Shown: in pieces, positions 1 through 7,956 of the stretch
Numbering within the stretch: position 1 is the first letter of the stretch
How the letters are laid out: the number at the start of each line of letters is the position of its first letter
Source of the DNA: Planctomycetota bacterium
GTDB taxonomy: Bacteria; Planctomycetota; SZUA-567; H5-PLA8
Reading direction: 5' to 3'
Assembly: GCA_027493525.1 (NCBI GenBank)
Contig: JAOSKN010000001.1
Span: forward strand, 2,108,001 to 2,172,000
Length of the DNA: 64,000 bases
Made by a program: the position numbers and the translations under genes
The notes under the pieces: model-generated
Told to the model about the DNA's origin: nothing
The model's database searches: none
Seen by the model: only the letters and a program-made list of their open reading frames with translations

Positions 1-748
1 GCGAGTCGCGGACCTTGCCGCCGAAGAACTTGACCTTCTTCGCGCGCTCCTCGAGAAAGTGCGCGGCCTTTTCGATCACCTCCAGCGTGTTCTCGTAGCA
101 GCTCTTGGAAGTGTCGCCCCAGGTGAAGAGGCCGTGCCCGCCGAGGACGATGCCGCGCGCCTTGGGGTTCCGCTGGTGGCACTCGCGCAGCTTGAGGCCC
201 AGGTCGAAGCCGGGGCGCTGCCAGGGGACCCAGCCGAGCTGCCCCTCGAAGAGGTCCGCGACGACTTTCTCGCCGTCCTTGCACGCGGCCAGCGCGATGA
301 TCGCGTCGGGGTGCAGGTGGTCGACGTGCTTGTGCGGCAGGAAGGCGTGCAGCGGCGTGTCGATGCTCGCGGCGGTCTTGTTGAGGTTGAAGGTGCAATG
401 AGGCAGGTAGCCGACCATCTCGTCTTCGTGCGCCTTGCCCTTGTAGAGCTTCTCGAGCGCGTAGAACTTGTCGAGGTAGAGGCTGGCGCAGCCGCCCATG
501 GTCAGCGTGCCCAAGTCGCCGCCGGAACCCTTCACCCACAGCACGTCGGCGGGCTCGCCGGAGAGCGGGTCGGTCTCCTTCACTTTCACGCTGGTGTTGC
601 CGCCGGCGTAGTTGGTGAGGCGTAGGTCGGCGCCGAGCCAGTTGCTGCGCTGGATGAAATTGTCGACCTCGTCGGCGGGAATCTTCCCGTCGTCCCAGAG
701 GTAGCTTACGTGCTTGAACTGCGCGGCTTTGCTTTTGTCGACGGCCAT
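1..748 (-). CDS. rhaEW: Bifunctional rhamnulose-1-phosphate aldolase / lactaldehyde dehydrogenase, N-terminal part (cut by window edge)
   Basis: The visible 249 residues form the N-terminal class II aldolase half of the RhaEW type of fusion, which splits L-rhamnulose-1-phosphate into DHAP and L-lactaldehyde; the C-terminal short-chain dehydrogenase half that oxidises lactaldehyde would lie outside the window. Seen: the family opening [20 protein letters not shown], the glycine-rich GNTSVKV segment, [12 protein letters not shown], and the metal-binding stretch [12 protein letters not shown]. The ATG at 748-746 starts this conserved opening. It is the last visible gene of a minus-strand operon (deoR, kinase, rhaI, this gene) and lies 137 bp after rhaI. 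The substrate follows from the RhaI-type isomerase next door; the dehydrogenase half is inferred from the family, not seen. Confidence 0.85.
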   Translation of the reverse strand, partial: MAVDKSKAAQFKHVSYLWDDGKIPADEVDNFIQRSNWLGADLRLTNYAGGNTSVKVKETDPLSGEPADVLWVKGSGGDLGTLTMGGCASLYLDKFYALEKLYKGKAHEDEMVGYLPHCTFNLNKTAASIDTPLHAFLPHKHVDHLHPDAIIALAACKDGEKVVADLFEGQLGWVPWQRPGFDLGLKLRECHQRNPKARGIVLGGHGLFTWGDTSKSCYENTLEVIEKAAHFLEERAKKVKFFGGKVRDS

Positions 749-838
749 GGTGCGGAATCCTTCCTCGTTGCACGACGGATCTTCGCTTCCCACGCGGGAA
801 GCGGGCACGCCCTCACCCCGGACTCCCTGCAAACGGCT

Positions 839-879
839 GCGGGCGAGACGCCCGCGGTCCCGCCGGCAGGATGCCGGCG
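839..879. repeat. Double-hairpin REP-like element between rhaI and rhaEW
   Basis: Two perfect hairpins stand back to back: GCGGGCG (839-845), loop AGA, CGCCCGC (849-855), then CGCCGGCA (861-868), loop GGA, TGCCGGCG (872-879). The pair sits in the 137-bp gap between the rhaI stop and the rhaEW start. Such twin hairpins in an operon gap resemble REP/BIME-type intergenic repeats and could stabilise or attenuate the transcript. That role is an inference; no second copy was seen in this window. Confidence 0.6.
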
Positions 880-885
880 CTCCGC

Positions 886-2121
886 TCAGTTCACGCCCAG
901 GCCGGCGCCGGCGACCTTGCCGGTGCGCTCGGCCGCGCGCCGCTCGTGGTAGTCGCTGGCGCGATAGGCCTCCAGCGGGCTCAGGGCCGCGCCGAGTTCC
1001 TCGCGGACACTCTTCAGCAGCGGCTCGACGTCGATGGCGTAGGCGTCGGTGAGGCAGCGCTCGGCGCCGACCACGTCGATCTTCGCCTGGCACGCGGCGA
1101 GCTTCTTGCGGTCCACCAGCAGCGCCTTGGCCTGCGCGGCCTGGATGAACTCGACGGTCTGGATCATCGCCTCGAGCTTGGGCTTGGAGTTGTGCGACTG
1201 GTCGATCATGTACGCGATGGGGTAAGGCAGCGTGCCGGACTCGGCCTCGGCCGCGACCAGTTCGACGAAGATCAGGAACAGCTCGTACGGGTTGACGCTG
1301 CCGCAGGTCAGGTCGTCGTCGGCGTACTTGCGGTTGTTGAAGTGGAAGCCGCCGAGGCGCTGCTCGTCGATGAGCGTCGCGACGATCTGCTCGATGTTGA
1401 CCCCCTGCGCGTGGTGGCCCAGGTCCACCAGCACCTGCGCCTTCTCGCCGCACTTCTGCGCCATCAGCAGCGCCATGCCCCAGTCCGGCAGGTCGGTGCC
1501 GTAGAACGCCGGCTCGAAGAACTTGTACTCGATCAGCATGCGGCTCTTGGGCGGCAGCAGCTTATAGGTGGCCTTGAGGTCCTCCTCGAAGCGGCGCTTG
1601 CGCGCGCGGAAGTCGTCCTGGCCGGCGTAGTCGGTGCCGTCGGCGAACCATAGCGAGAGGATGTCGCTGCCGGTGGCGCGCATGATCTCGCAGCACTCTT
1701 TCATGTGCTCGAGCGCCTTGTCGCGAACCTGTTTATCGGGGTGCCCGAAGCTGCCGAACTGATACCTTTTGTCCTGAAAGACGTTGGGGTTCACCGCGCC
1801 GACGGCCACTCCGCGTTCGGCGGCGAACGCGCGGAGCTTGTCGTAGTTCTCGCACTTGTCCCAGGGGATGTGGACGGCGACGGTGGGGCAGATCCCGGTG
1901 AGGCGGTGGCACTCGGCCGCGTCCTCGAACTTCTCCCAGACCGTGCGCGCCTCGCCGGGCTGCGCGAAGACGCCGAAGCGAGTACCGCTGGGCCCGTAAC
2001 CCCAACTCGGCGTCTCGCAGCGGAAGCCCTTGATCCGCTCGCGGATCGCCTTCACGTTCAGGCCGCGCACGGCCAGCTTCTGCTCCAGCAGCTTGTATTC
2101 GTCTCGCCAAAGCTCACCCAT
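886..2121 (-). CDS. rhaI: L-rhamnose isomerase, RhaI type
   Basis: The 411-residue protein converts L-rhamnose to L-rhamnulose in the cytoplasm. It matches the Pseudomonas-type RhaI family (TIM barrel, broad specificity) and not E. coli RhaA. Family-like segments are the [16 protein letters not shown] opening, the [12 protein letters not shown] segment, [19 protein letters not shown] and the metal-site region [16 protein letters not shown], with [17 protein letters not shown] near the end. Length is normal for the family. It is the third gene of the rhamnose operon, preceded on the same strand by the kinase (162-bp gap filled by short tandem repeats) and followed by the aldolase fusion. Confidence 0.93.
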   Translation of the reverse strand: MGELWRDEYKLLEQKLAVRGLNVKAIRERIKGFRCETPSWGYGPSGTRFGVFAQPGEARTVWEKFEDAAECHRLTGICPTVAVHIPWDKCENYDKLRAFAAERGVAVGAVNPNVFQDKRYQFGSFGHPDKQVRDKALEHMKECCEIMRATGSDILSLWFADGTDYAGQDDFRARKRRFEEDLKATYKLLPPKSRMLIEYKFFEPAFYGTDLPDWGMALLMAQKCGEKAQVLVDLGHHAQGVNIEQIVATLIDEQRLGGFHFNNRKYADDDLTCGSVNPYELFLIFVELVAAEAESGTLPYPIAYMIDQSHNSKPKLEAMIQTVEFIQAAQAKALLVDRKKLAACQAKIDVVGAERCLTDAYAIDVEPLLKSVREELGAALSPLEAYRASDYHERRAAERTGKVAGAGLGVN

Positions 2122-2171
2122 GACTGGTCTCCCTTTATCCCCTTAGTCGCGAAATCAAATTCCAAGTGCCC

Positions 2172-2278
2172 AAGAACCAAGAACCAAACAAACTTCAAAC
2201 TTCAAACTTCAAACTGCAAACGGCAAAGAACTCATCCCCTGAATGCCTCCGTGTGCTCCGTGCCTCCGTGTCTCCGTG
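2172..2278. repeat. Low-complexity short tandem repeats between rhaB and rhaI
   Basis: The rhaB-rhaI gap (2122-2283) is far more A-rich than its surroundings and consists of small direct repeats: two AAGAACC (2172-2185), three AAACTTC plus one AAACTGC (2190-2217), and four CTCCGTG words at 2247, 2256, 2264 and 2272. On the minus strand the second block reads like the 'accacggagacacggagg' type of intergenic repeat that I recall from many environmental bacterial genomes; that comparison is from memory. The block lies inside an operon and is not coding. Confidence 0.7.
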
Positions 2279-2283
2279 GTTAG

Positions 2284-3804
2284 CTAGAGTCCCGCCAGCC
2301 CGTGCGCCGTCTCCTTCAGCGCCGGGTACAGCTTCGCGTAGAGGTCGAGCCGTTCGGCGTAGGCCGCATGGCGCTTCGCGTCGGGTTCGAAGCGCGTCGC
2401 GACCTTCGCCAGCGCGCAGGCCTCGCCGAGGTTCTTGAACGTGCCGAGCGCCGTCAGGCCCAGCATGGCCGCGCCGAGGCAGCCGGCCTCGCCGTTCTCC
2501 ATGCGCGCGACGGGCACGCCGAGGATGTCGGCTTTGATGCGCATCCACGCGGCGCTCTGCGCGCCCCCGCCGATGGCGCGGTACTCCTGCATCGCGATGC
2601 CGTTCTCGCGCTGCAGGCGCGCGTTCAGCGCCATCTCGTAGGTGACGCCTTCCAGGACCGCCTTGAGGAGTTCCTCGCGCTTCGTCTCGAGCTGGAGCCC
2701 GACGATCGCGCCGCGGCTGCGCGTATCGAGGTGCGGCGTGCCGGTCGTGGTGAAGTGCGGGAGGATCAGGATGCCGGTGGGGCCGTCGGGCAGCCCGGCG
2801 AGCAGCCGCTCGTAGGGCTCCTGCTGCTCGGCCTCGGCGGCCGCCTTGACTTCCGGGAAGAGCGTGTCGCGGCACCATTTCAGGAGCGAGCCGCCGGTGA
2901 AATTGAAGGTGATGCTGAGGTACTTCCTGGGCAGCGCGGATTCGTAGCAGCAGAAGTTGTGCGCCTGCATCGCGGGCGCGAGGACCGGGGCGTCGAAGAC
3001 CGGCGCCATGCACTCGACGGTGCCCGTCACGTAGCTGGCGCGGCCGGGCCGGTCGATGCCGCAGCCCAGCGCGCAGAGCGCCTGGTCGTGGCCGCCGGCG
3101 ACGAGGAGCGCGCCTTTCGCGAAGCCCAGTTCCGCGGCGCGCGCGGCGGGAATCTCGCCGACGACCGTACCGGCCGGCTTCGGGGTTGCCCAGCGCGACG
3201 CATCCAGGCCGGCCTTCTCGAAGAGTTCCTTCGACCAGGCGCGAGCCTTCAGGTCGTAGGCGCCGGCGCGTCCGGCGAGGCTCGTCCCGATCACCGGGGG
3301 CAGGCCGAAGACCGCCAGCGCGGCGAGGTCCTCGTAGCAGAGGAAATACCTCGCCTTCGCGTAGACCTCGGGCCGCTCGTCCTTCCACCACTGGACCTTG
3401 GGGAGCGTGTACATGCCGTGGAGCGGCATGCCGGTGATCTCGAAAAACTTCTGCCGGCCGAGTTTCTCGTCCCAGAATTTCACGTACTTCTCGGTGCGCT
3501 TGTCGAAGGTGACGATGCTCATGCCCAGCGGCGCGCCGCGCTCGTCGGTGGGCGTGACGGCCTCGCCCTGCGCGCTGGTCGCGACGGCCTGGACCGGATC
3601 GCCCGCGGCCTTGGCCTTGGCGGCGGCTTCGGCGAGAACTTCATGCGTGGCCTCGAGCACCTGCTTGGGGTCGATCTCGATCCAGCCGCTTTGCGGGAAG
3701 CTGAGCGGGTATTCGCGGTAGCTCCGCGCGAGCAGCTTGCCGTCCGCGTCGAAGGCGCAGGCCTTTACGCCGGTCGTGCCGATATCCAGCCCGATGACGC
3801 TCAT
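2284..3804 (-). CDS. rhaB: FGGY-family sugar kinase, probably L-rhamnulokinase
   Basis: The 506-residue protein has the two-domain FGGY kinase layout: the N-terminal phosphate-binding motif DIGTTGVK (residues 6-13), a central GGHDQ segment with the nucleotide-binding domain after it, and the C-terminal adenosine motif GGGAQSAAW. It should phosphorylate L-rhamnulose to L-rhamnulose-1-phosphate. Specificity cannot be read from the sequence alone (xylulokinases look alike) and is inferred from the position between a rhamnose isomerase and a rhamnulose-1-phosphate aldolase. Its ATG overlaps the stop codon of the upstream DeoR gene by 4 bp, so the two are translationally coupled. Confidence 0.85.
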   Translation of the reverse strand: MSVIGLDIGTTGVKACAFDADGKLLARSYREYPLSFPQSGWIEIDPKQVLEATHEVLAEAAAKAKAAGDPVQAVATSAQGEAVTPTDERGAPLGMSIVTFDKRTEKYVKFWDEKLGRQKFFEITGMPLHGMYTLPKVQWWKDERPEVYAKARYFLCYEDLAALAVFGLPPVIGTSLAGRAGAYDLKARAWSKELFEKAGLDASRWATPKPAGTVVGEIPAARAAELGFAKGALLVAGGHDQALCALGCGIDRPGRASYVTGTVECMAPVFDAPVLAPAMQAHNFCCYESALPRKYLSITFNFTGGSLLKWCRDTLFPEVKAAAEAEQQEPYERLLAGLPDGPTGILILPHFTTTGTPHLDTRSRGAIVGLQLETKREELLKAVLEGVTYEMALNARLQRENGIAMQEYRAIGGGAQSAAWMRIKADILGVPVARMENGEAGCLGAAMLGLTALGTFKNLGEACALAKVATRFEPDAKRHAAYAERLDLYAKLYPALKETAHGLAGL

Positions 3805-4580
3805 GCGCGACTCCTCTTGGCGGGCGTTGCGGCCCCGAGTTCCTTCACGCCGTCTTCGGTGACGAGCGCGTCGAATTCATCCAAGTCGGCCAGCTTGAAG
3901 GGCGCGGAGAGGTCGAATTTGGTGCCGTCTAGCGCGAGGACCTTCTTGCGCGCGTGCTGCATGTAGGCGCGCTTCAACTCGGCTTCCTCGGGGGTCGAAT
4001 CGTACGCGACGCCCTCTTCCCGCATCAGCGAGGCGGTGGAGACGACGGCCCAGTCGAAGCGCATCTCGGCGAGGCTCGCCAGCGCCAGCGGGCCGATCAG
4101 GCTGCCCGTGCGCGGGTGGGGCTCGCCGCCGTGCAGCGCGACGCGGATCCCGCTGGGGTGGTGGTAGAGTTCGCCAAATAGCGGCATGCCGCCGGTGACG
4201 ACGAAGAGATCCGCCGCGTCGGCGCGCTGCGAGAGAAGCTTGCCGAGTTCGAAGACGGTGGAACTGGCGTCGCAGACGAGCGTGCGCGCGCCGGAGACGA
4301 GAGCGTAGAGGTGCTTGCCGATGCTGCGCTTGGCCAGCGCCGCCGCGCCGCGGCGCTCTTCGAAGGGGCGGCCCCAGAGCGCGGCCTCGCCGTTCTCCGG
4401 CGCGACGGCCACCGCCCCGCCGTGGACCTTCCGCACCAGCCCCTGCGCGGCCAGCGCGTCGAGGTCGCGGTGGATGGTCATGCGGCTGACCTTCAGCGTC
4501 TCTTCGGCGGCGGCCACGGTAAGGGAGCCTTCACGGCGCACCGTTTCGAGCAGGCGCCGGCGGCGGTCTTCGACGAGCAT
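3801..4580 (-). CDS. DeoR/GlpR-family transcriptional regulator of the rhamnose operon
   Basis: The 259 residues show an N-terminal winged helix (about 5-60; the recognition region reads LTVAAAEETLKVSRMTIHRD) followed by the DeoR phosphosugar-sensor domain (about 75-245) with the VVSTASLMREEG and ALDGTKFD segments. Such proteins usually repress a neighbouring sugar operon and are released by a phosphorylated intermediate, here perhaps rhamnulose-1-phosphate. It is the first gene of the operon and overlaps the kinase gene by 4 bp. The phased 10-bp repeats about 27 bp upstream of the start codon are the natural candidate operator for autoregulation. The effector and the operator are inferences. 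Confidence 0.88.
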   Translation of the reverse strand: MLVEDRRRRLLETVRREGSLTVAAAEETLKVSRMTIHRDLDALAAQGLVRKVHGGAVAVAPENGEAALWGRPFEERRGAAALAKRSIGKHLYALVSGARTLVCDASSTVFELGKLLSQRADAADLFVVTGGMPLFGELYHHPSGIRVALHGGEPHPRTGSLIGPLALASLAEMRFDWAVVSTASLMREEGVAYDSTPEEAELKRAYMQHARKKVLALDGTKFDLSAPFKLADLDEFDALVTEDGVKELGAATPAKRSRA

Positions 4581-4606
4581 GAGTGGGACGCTCCCCCGTG
4601 GGCGTA

Positions 4607-4636
4607 TGTCACAATTTGTAACAAAATATCACACAA
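4607..4636. promoter_or_regulatory. Three phased 10-bp repeats, candidate DeoR operator
   Basis: Three consecutive 10-bp units share the pattern T-R-T-N-A-C-A: TGTCACAATT (4607-4616), TGTAACAAAA (4617-4626) and TATCACACAA (4627-4636). One unit per helical turn would place all three on one DNA face. The block lies in an AT-rich island 27-56 bp before the deoR start codon, a fitting place for the operator of this operon. Binding is inferred. Confidence 0.5.
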
Positions 4637-4732
4637 GTCAAGGCGCGAGAGCAAATTTCTTGGGACGGATAAAAGGACTGATTCGGTATCTTTAATCCAG
4701 TTAAGTGCTTACGGGTGTGTTGATCGTTCGTC

Positions 4733-4904
4733 ATGGATACCAGCAAGCCAATCGAACCGTCCGTGCCGCCGTCCGCTGTGCCGGCCTCGCGTCTGTTGTC
4801 CTTCGCCCGGTTCCACATGGGCTCGGGCGGGCTACTGCTGACGGTGGCGTTCTTCCTGCCGATGGTGGGGGGCTGTTTCCGCATCTCCCCCATGACCGCA
4901 GTAA
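4733..4904 (+). pseudogene. 5' fragment of a membrane-protein gene, apparently cut by the IS200-type insertion
   Basis: An ATG at 4733 opens a frame beginning MDTSKPIEPSVPPSAVP, followed by a hydrophobic segment GSGGLLLTVAFFLPMVGG. The frame runs only about 57 codons before the IS left end and closes inside the element at 4933. The next plus-strand gene beyond the element (5544-6152) is an all-membrane protein lacking a natural 5' end, so the two may be halves of one gene. IS200/IS605 elements make no target duplication, so that proof is unavailable; an intact relative is needed to confirm the join. Confidence 0.4.
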
Positions 4905-5518
4905 TCAACCACGCCCATAGGGCGTGGCTTTAGGAAGCCCCCCGAGGGGGGCGTTTGCGTGGGGAAAGCCCCGTTGGGGCTTGGGCTCAAGCGAGGTCCA
5001 AGTAGCCTTGGCCTAGCTCAAGCTGTTCCTGTTCCCGAATGTACCTCCGGATCTGCTCTTCGTTCAGGCCTACCGTACTGACGCAGTACCCAGGCGCCCA
5101 GAAATGCAAGCCCGTCATACGCCGCTCTTACCTTAACTGCCGATGTATCCGAACTGCGCTCTTCCCTTTCAGGAAGCCCAGGGTATGAGAAACGCTGAAC
5201 TTGGGCGGGATGCTCAAACACATATGAATGTGATCGGGCATCGCATGACCTTCGATCAACTCCACGCCACGCTGTTGACACAACTGCTTCAACACCACAC
5301 CCACCTTGGACCTGGACTTTCCGTAAAACACCTTGTGCCGATACTTGGGCACGATTACAACATGATACTTACAATCCCATCGCACGTGGGACAAACTCTG
5401 CCAGTTGTCCATGGTTCTCCCTCCTGTCCCACGGGGCTTTCCCGGAGGGAGAACCTATCTGGCACGCCGGATCGGTCGAACCTCTTAGGGTCGCACGGCC
5501 ATAGGCCGTGGCTTCAAG
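4905..5518 (-). mobile_element. IS200/IS605-family insertion sequence
   Basis: About 0.6 kb that carries only a Y1 transposase gene and is bounded by two subterminal hairpins of the same design: CCACGCCC-ATA-GGGCGTGG at 4909-4927 and CACGGCC-ATA-GGCCGTG at 5494-5510, both followed by GCTT. Such imperfect palindromes, not terminal inverted repeats, are what TnpA recognises in this family. Two further hairpins lie between the left end and the transposase stop (4937-4952, and 4966-4982 with stem AAGCCCC), the latter a likely terminator. The exact ends are estimates because the family makes no target duplication. Confidence 0.8.
4987..5412 (-). pseudogene. tnpA: IS200-type Y1 transposase TnpA interrupted by an in-frame stop codon
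   Basis: Translation from the ATG at 5412 gives a normal IS200 TnpA of about 140 residues, including the opening WQSLSHVRWDCKYHVVIVPK, the HUH-nuclease motif HIHM and KGKSAVRI. Codon 95 is TAA (5130-5128). The reading frame continues unshifted beyond it as TGLHFWAPGYCVSTVGLNEE and ends IRRYIREQEQ...YLDLA, the expected C-terminal helix that carries the catalytic tyrosine, with a natural stop at 4987. The nonsense codon therefore separates the HUH site from the catalytic Tyr. This copy is probably dead unless read through or helped in trans. Confidence 0.85.
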
Positions 5519-5543
5519 AACTGAAGTGAGCCACCTGCCTCAG

Positions 5544-6152
5544 ATGCTAAAAGAGGGCAGTGACTCCTTCAGGGAGGAACTCCATACCAAGGGAGCCGAG
5601 TCGAAGGCGTACCCATTGCTTCACGAGGCCTACCAGCGCCACGTTTTATACGTATTCTCCTTTGTGGGCGGGTTTCTCTTCCCCCATGTGTTCGCCGCAT
5701 TCCTCCTCCTGGCCGCGCTCCTCGCCTGGAGAAAGAGGCCCGCCCCAATAGCTGTTCTCCTGCTGGTGATGGCGTGGAGCGCCGCCTGTCTCACGCTGCT
5801 GGTTCCCTCGGACTACTACCTATGCCATGTCGAATCGGATTCGGGCGGCTTCTCCGACGATGGCAGTTATATGCTCCTGGAACCCTACGTTCCGGTGCTA
5901 CTCGTGGCCTGGCTTATCGTAGGCCTAATGCTCGCAGAAGGCTTGCGCATGCAGGATGGACGAGCAGCGACTGCGTGGATTGGCTTGGCGGGCGGTATGT
6001 CCAGTCTGGCCTGGTTCGTAGTGCTTTTAGGCAAGGACTCCAGCATGTTGATCGGCTGGTGGTTTGGCTTTGGCGGGACGTTGCTGATCCTGCTCGGTGC
6101 GGTGCTGGCCCTGCGACAATTGAGAGCCGAGGCGCGCGCCGCGCCGCCTTAG
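5544..6152 (+). CDS. Multi-pass membrane protein, possibly the 3' part of an IS-disrupted gene
   Basis: The frame stays open back into the IS right end (a GTG at 5508 lies in its hairpin); the first ATG outside the element is at 5544, giving about 202 residues. Five hydrophobic segments are visible (starting near VLYVFSFVGGFLF, APIAVLLLVMAW, YVPVLLVAWLIVG, AWIGLAGGMSSLAW and GWWFGFGGTLLILL), with a soluble acidic loop holding two Cys after the second. I do not recognise a family. No ribosome-binding site is clear, which fits a truncated gene. Its stop codon overlaps the end of the convergent gene by 4 bp. Confidence 0.55.
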   Translation: MLKEGSDSFREELHTKGAESKAYPLLHEAYQRHVLYVFSFVGGFLFPHVFAAFLLLAALLAWRKRPAPIAVLLLVMAWSAACLTLLVPSDYYLCHVESDSGGFSDDGSYMLLEPYVPVLLVAWLIVGLMLAEGLRMQDGRAATAWIGLAGGMSSLAWFVVLLGKDSSMLIGWWFGFGGTLLILLGAVLALRQLRAEARAAPP

Positions 6153-6571
6153 GCTTCCTTCTTCTCGTGGTACGTCTTCTCGATCGCCTCGGCGCAGGCG
6201 AGCAGGTTGTAGATCGTCGCCTCGAAGGCCTCGAAGGTCATCCCGCCGGTGAAGAGCGCCATCGAGAGATCGTAACGTGCCTCCACGGCACTGACGGCGA
6301 TGCAGTAGTCCCAGCAGCACTCCAGCGTCCCCTTCAGGAACTGCACGGCCTCGTCGAACTTTTCGAAGGGCAGGTCTTCGGTGCGGGTGGTGATGCAGAT
6401 CATGTCCGACTCGGCATTGATCCACGCCAGGGCCTCGAAGGGGCGCCCGTTGACCCGGAAGAGCACGCGGTTCTCGTCGCCGAGATGTAGTTCAGATGTC
6501 TCTTCCTCCAGCCCATCGACGAAGTCCATGAGCCGCTCAAGGAAGTAGCGCCGTTCGAGTTCGTAATCCAT
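6149..6571 (-). CDS. Small acidic protein of unknown function
   Basis: The 140 residues form a soluble protein with an N-terminal helix (ELERRYFLERLMDFVDGLEEE), a central beta-rich stretch and a C-terminal helical part ending in EKTYHEKKEA. The layout recalls the YbjN / type III chaperone-like fold, but that is a visual impression only. A cluster of Cys (LECCWDYC) is unusual. No signal peptide or membrane segment is present. It converges on the membrane-protein gene with a 4-bp overlap and has no co-directional neighbour. Confidence 0.65.
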   Translation of the reverse strand: MDYELERRYFLERLMDFVDGLEEETSELHLGDENRVLFRVNGRPFEALAWINAESDMICITTRTEDLPFEKFDEAVQFLKGTLECCWDYCIAVSAVEARYDLSMALFTGGMTFEAFEATIYNLLACAEAIEKTYHEKKEA

Positions 6572-6758
6572 GCGAGTTCCCGGCGTGGCGTAGAGGAGGC
6601 TTCCTTACTTATCCCATTCCGAGCCGGGGAAGCCAATGGCAATCTGAACTCGGGGATGCCATCGAGAATTGCCTTGGTCATCCTGCTTTTCTGACTTGAA
6701 GCGAGTCATTTGAGCGAAAACAGCCTGCGCTTCAAGGACTTCTGGTGTATGTGGACAT

Positions 6759-6771
6759 GAGTATATGACTC
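6759..6771. promoter_or_regulatory. Dyad GAGT-N5-ACTC upstream of the GntR/LacI-type regulator gene
   Basis: In the 270-bp AT-rich leader (6572-6842) the dyad GAGT (6759-6762), ATATG, ACTC (6768-6771) lies about 70 bp before the regulator start, followed by AT-rich stretches that could hold a promoter (CATAAT at 6805-6810). GntR-type regulators bind short dyads of this kind, so this is a candidate autoregulatory operator. No convincing -35/-10 pair with normal spacing was found. Confidence 0.3.
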
Positions 6772-6842
6772 GATTCAATTTGGATCACGCAACCTGTTTA
6801 TTTTCATAATGTTGACGATCTGACTTGGGAGACGAGGTAAAC

Positions 6843-7946
6843 ATGGTGAGCGATGTAGAAATCCACTCAACCCCTAAGTACGCGGTGCTCAAGGATCTTT
6901 TGGTGTCCCAGATTGAGGGCGGGAAACTTCGGCCGGGGCAGAAGATACCCACGCAGCGGGAACTGATGGCCGAGCATAAGCTCAGCTATTCCACGGTTAG
7001 CCGCGCGTTGCAGGAGTTGGTCCGAGAAGGCTACATCACGCGACTGGTGGGTTCGGGGAGCCGCGTCTGCGAACGCGCCCGGGGTTCGGCGGTCTTCCAC
7101 CTCGTCGGCGTACCGGCTTCAGCGCACCGCGGCCTGAAGGTCTTCCAGGATCTGCTCGAGGCCGCGCGGAGGCTCGGCGCGCGGGTCGAGCCGCACGAGG
7201 ACCTGGATCAGGACGGCCGCGCGGCCCTGGTCGAACGAGTGCTCGCGGCGCGCGGGGACAAAACCGGCCCCGGCGAAGGGCTCGTCTTTCCGTACTTCGC
7301 CGGCAACCGGAAGCATATCGAGCGGCTGCGGGAGGCCGGCGGGGCGTACGTGGTGCTGGACGTCCCGCACGCGATGCCAGGGTACACCGTGGTCCTGCGC
7401 GATCACAAGGCGGCGGCGCGGGCCCTGGTGCAACGCCTGCTCGCGGCGGGGCATCGTCCGGAGCGGATCGGCTGCATCCTGGGCGCGCGCGACGAAGCCC
7501 AACCCGACCCGGTCCAATGGGATCGCGCGAAGGCCGAGGGCGCCGCGGAGGCGCTCGGCGGGTTGCATCCGGACCGGACCGAGTGGCAGGTCGGGCCGCA
7601 CGTGGAAGCGGGCGAGCTTGCCGCCCTGCGCCTGCTCGACCGCGCCCCGCAGCTCACGGCGATCTACTGCGACAACGACCGGAAGGCCGCGGGGGTCTGG
7701 CGGCACCTGTCCGCGCGCGGGCTGAAGGTGCCGCAGGACGTCTCGCTCGCCTGCATGAACCTGCCGGCCCGGGATCTGAAGCTGCCGCTCGACCTCGCCT
7801 GCGCCTGGGCGTCGGCGGAGGGCGTCGGCGCGGCGGCGGCGCAAGTGCTCAGCGACTTGCTTGCCGGTCGCGCGAGCGCGCCGGTGACGCGGGAACTTTC
7901 CATGCAGGTCCAGGACGGGGCGACGATCGCTCCGCCGCGGGCGTGA
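6843..7946 (+). CDS. GntR-type winged helix with LacI-type sugar-sensor domain (AraR-like regulator)
   Basis: Residues about 10-80 form a GntR winged helix (YAVLKDLLVSQIEGGKLRPG, QRELMAEHKLSYSTVSRAL, GYITRLVGSGSRV). The remaining ~280 residues are a periplasmic-binding-protein-like sensor as in LacI/GalR proteins, including IYCDNDRKAAGVWRHL and QDVSLACMNLP. This GntR-LacI combination is known from AraR of Bacillus and usually senses a sugar. The start at 6843 is chosen because GAGGT lies 5 bp upstream; an in-frame TTG at 6825 would overlap that site. It heads a four-gene plus-strand cluster with gaps of 10-18 bp, so it most likely controls the three polysaccharide-active genes behind it. Confidence 0.85.
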   Translation: MVSDVEIHSTPKYAVLKDLLVSQIEGGKLRPGQKIPTQRELMAEHKLSYSTVSRALQELVREGYITRLVGSGSRVCERARGSAVFHLVGVPASAHRGLKVFQDLLEAARRLGARVEPHEDLDQDGRAALVERVLAARGDKTGPGEGLVFPYFAGNRKHIERLREAGGAYVVLDVPHAMPGYTVVLRDHKAAARALVQRLLAAGHRPERIGCILGARDEAQPDPVQWDRAKAEGAAEALGGLHPDRTEWQVGPHVEAGELAALRLLDRAPQLTAIYCDNDRKAAGVWRHLSARGLKVPQDVSLACMNLPARDLKLPLDLACAWASAEGVGAAAAQVLSDLLAGRASAPVTRELSMQVQDGATIAPPRA

Positions 7947-7956
7947 GGCCGAGCCG

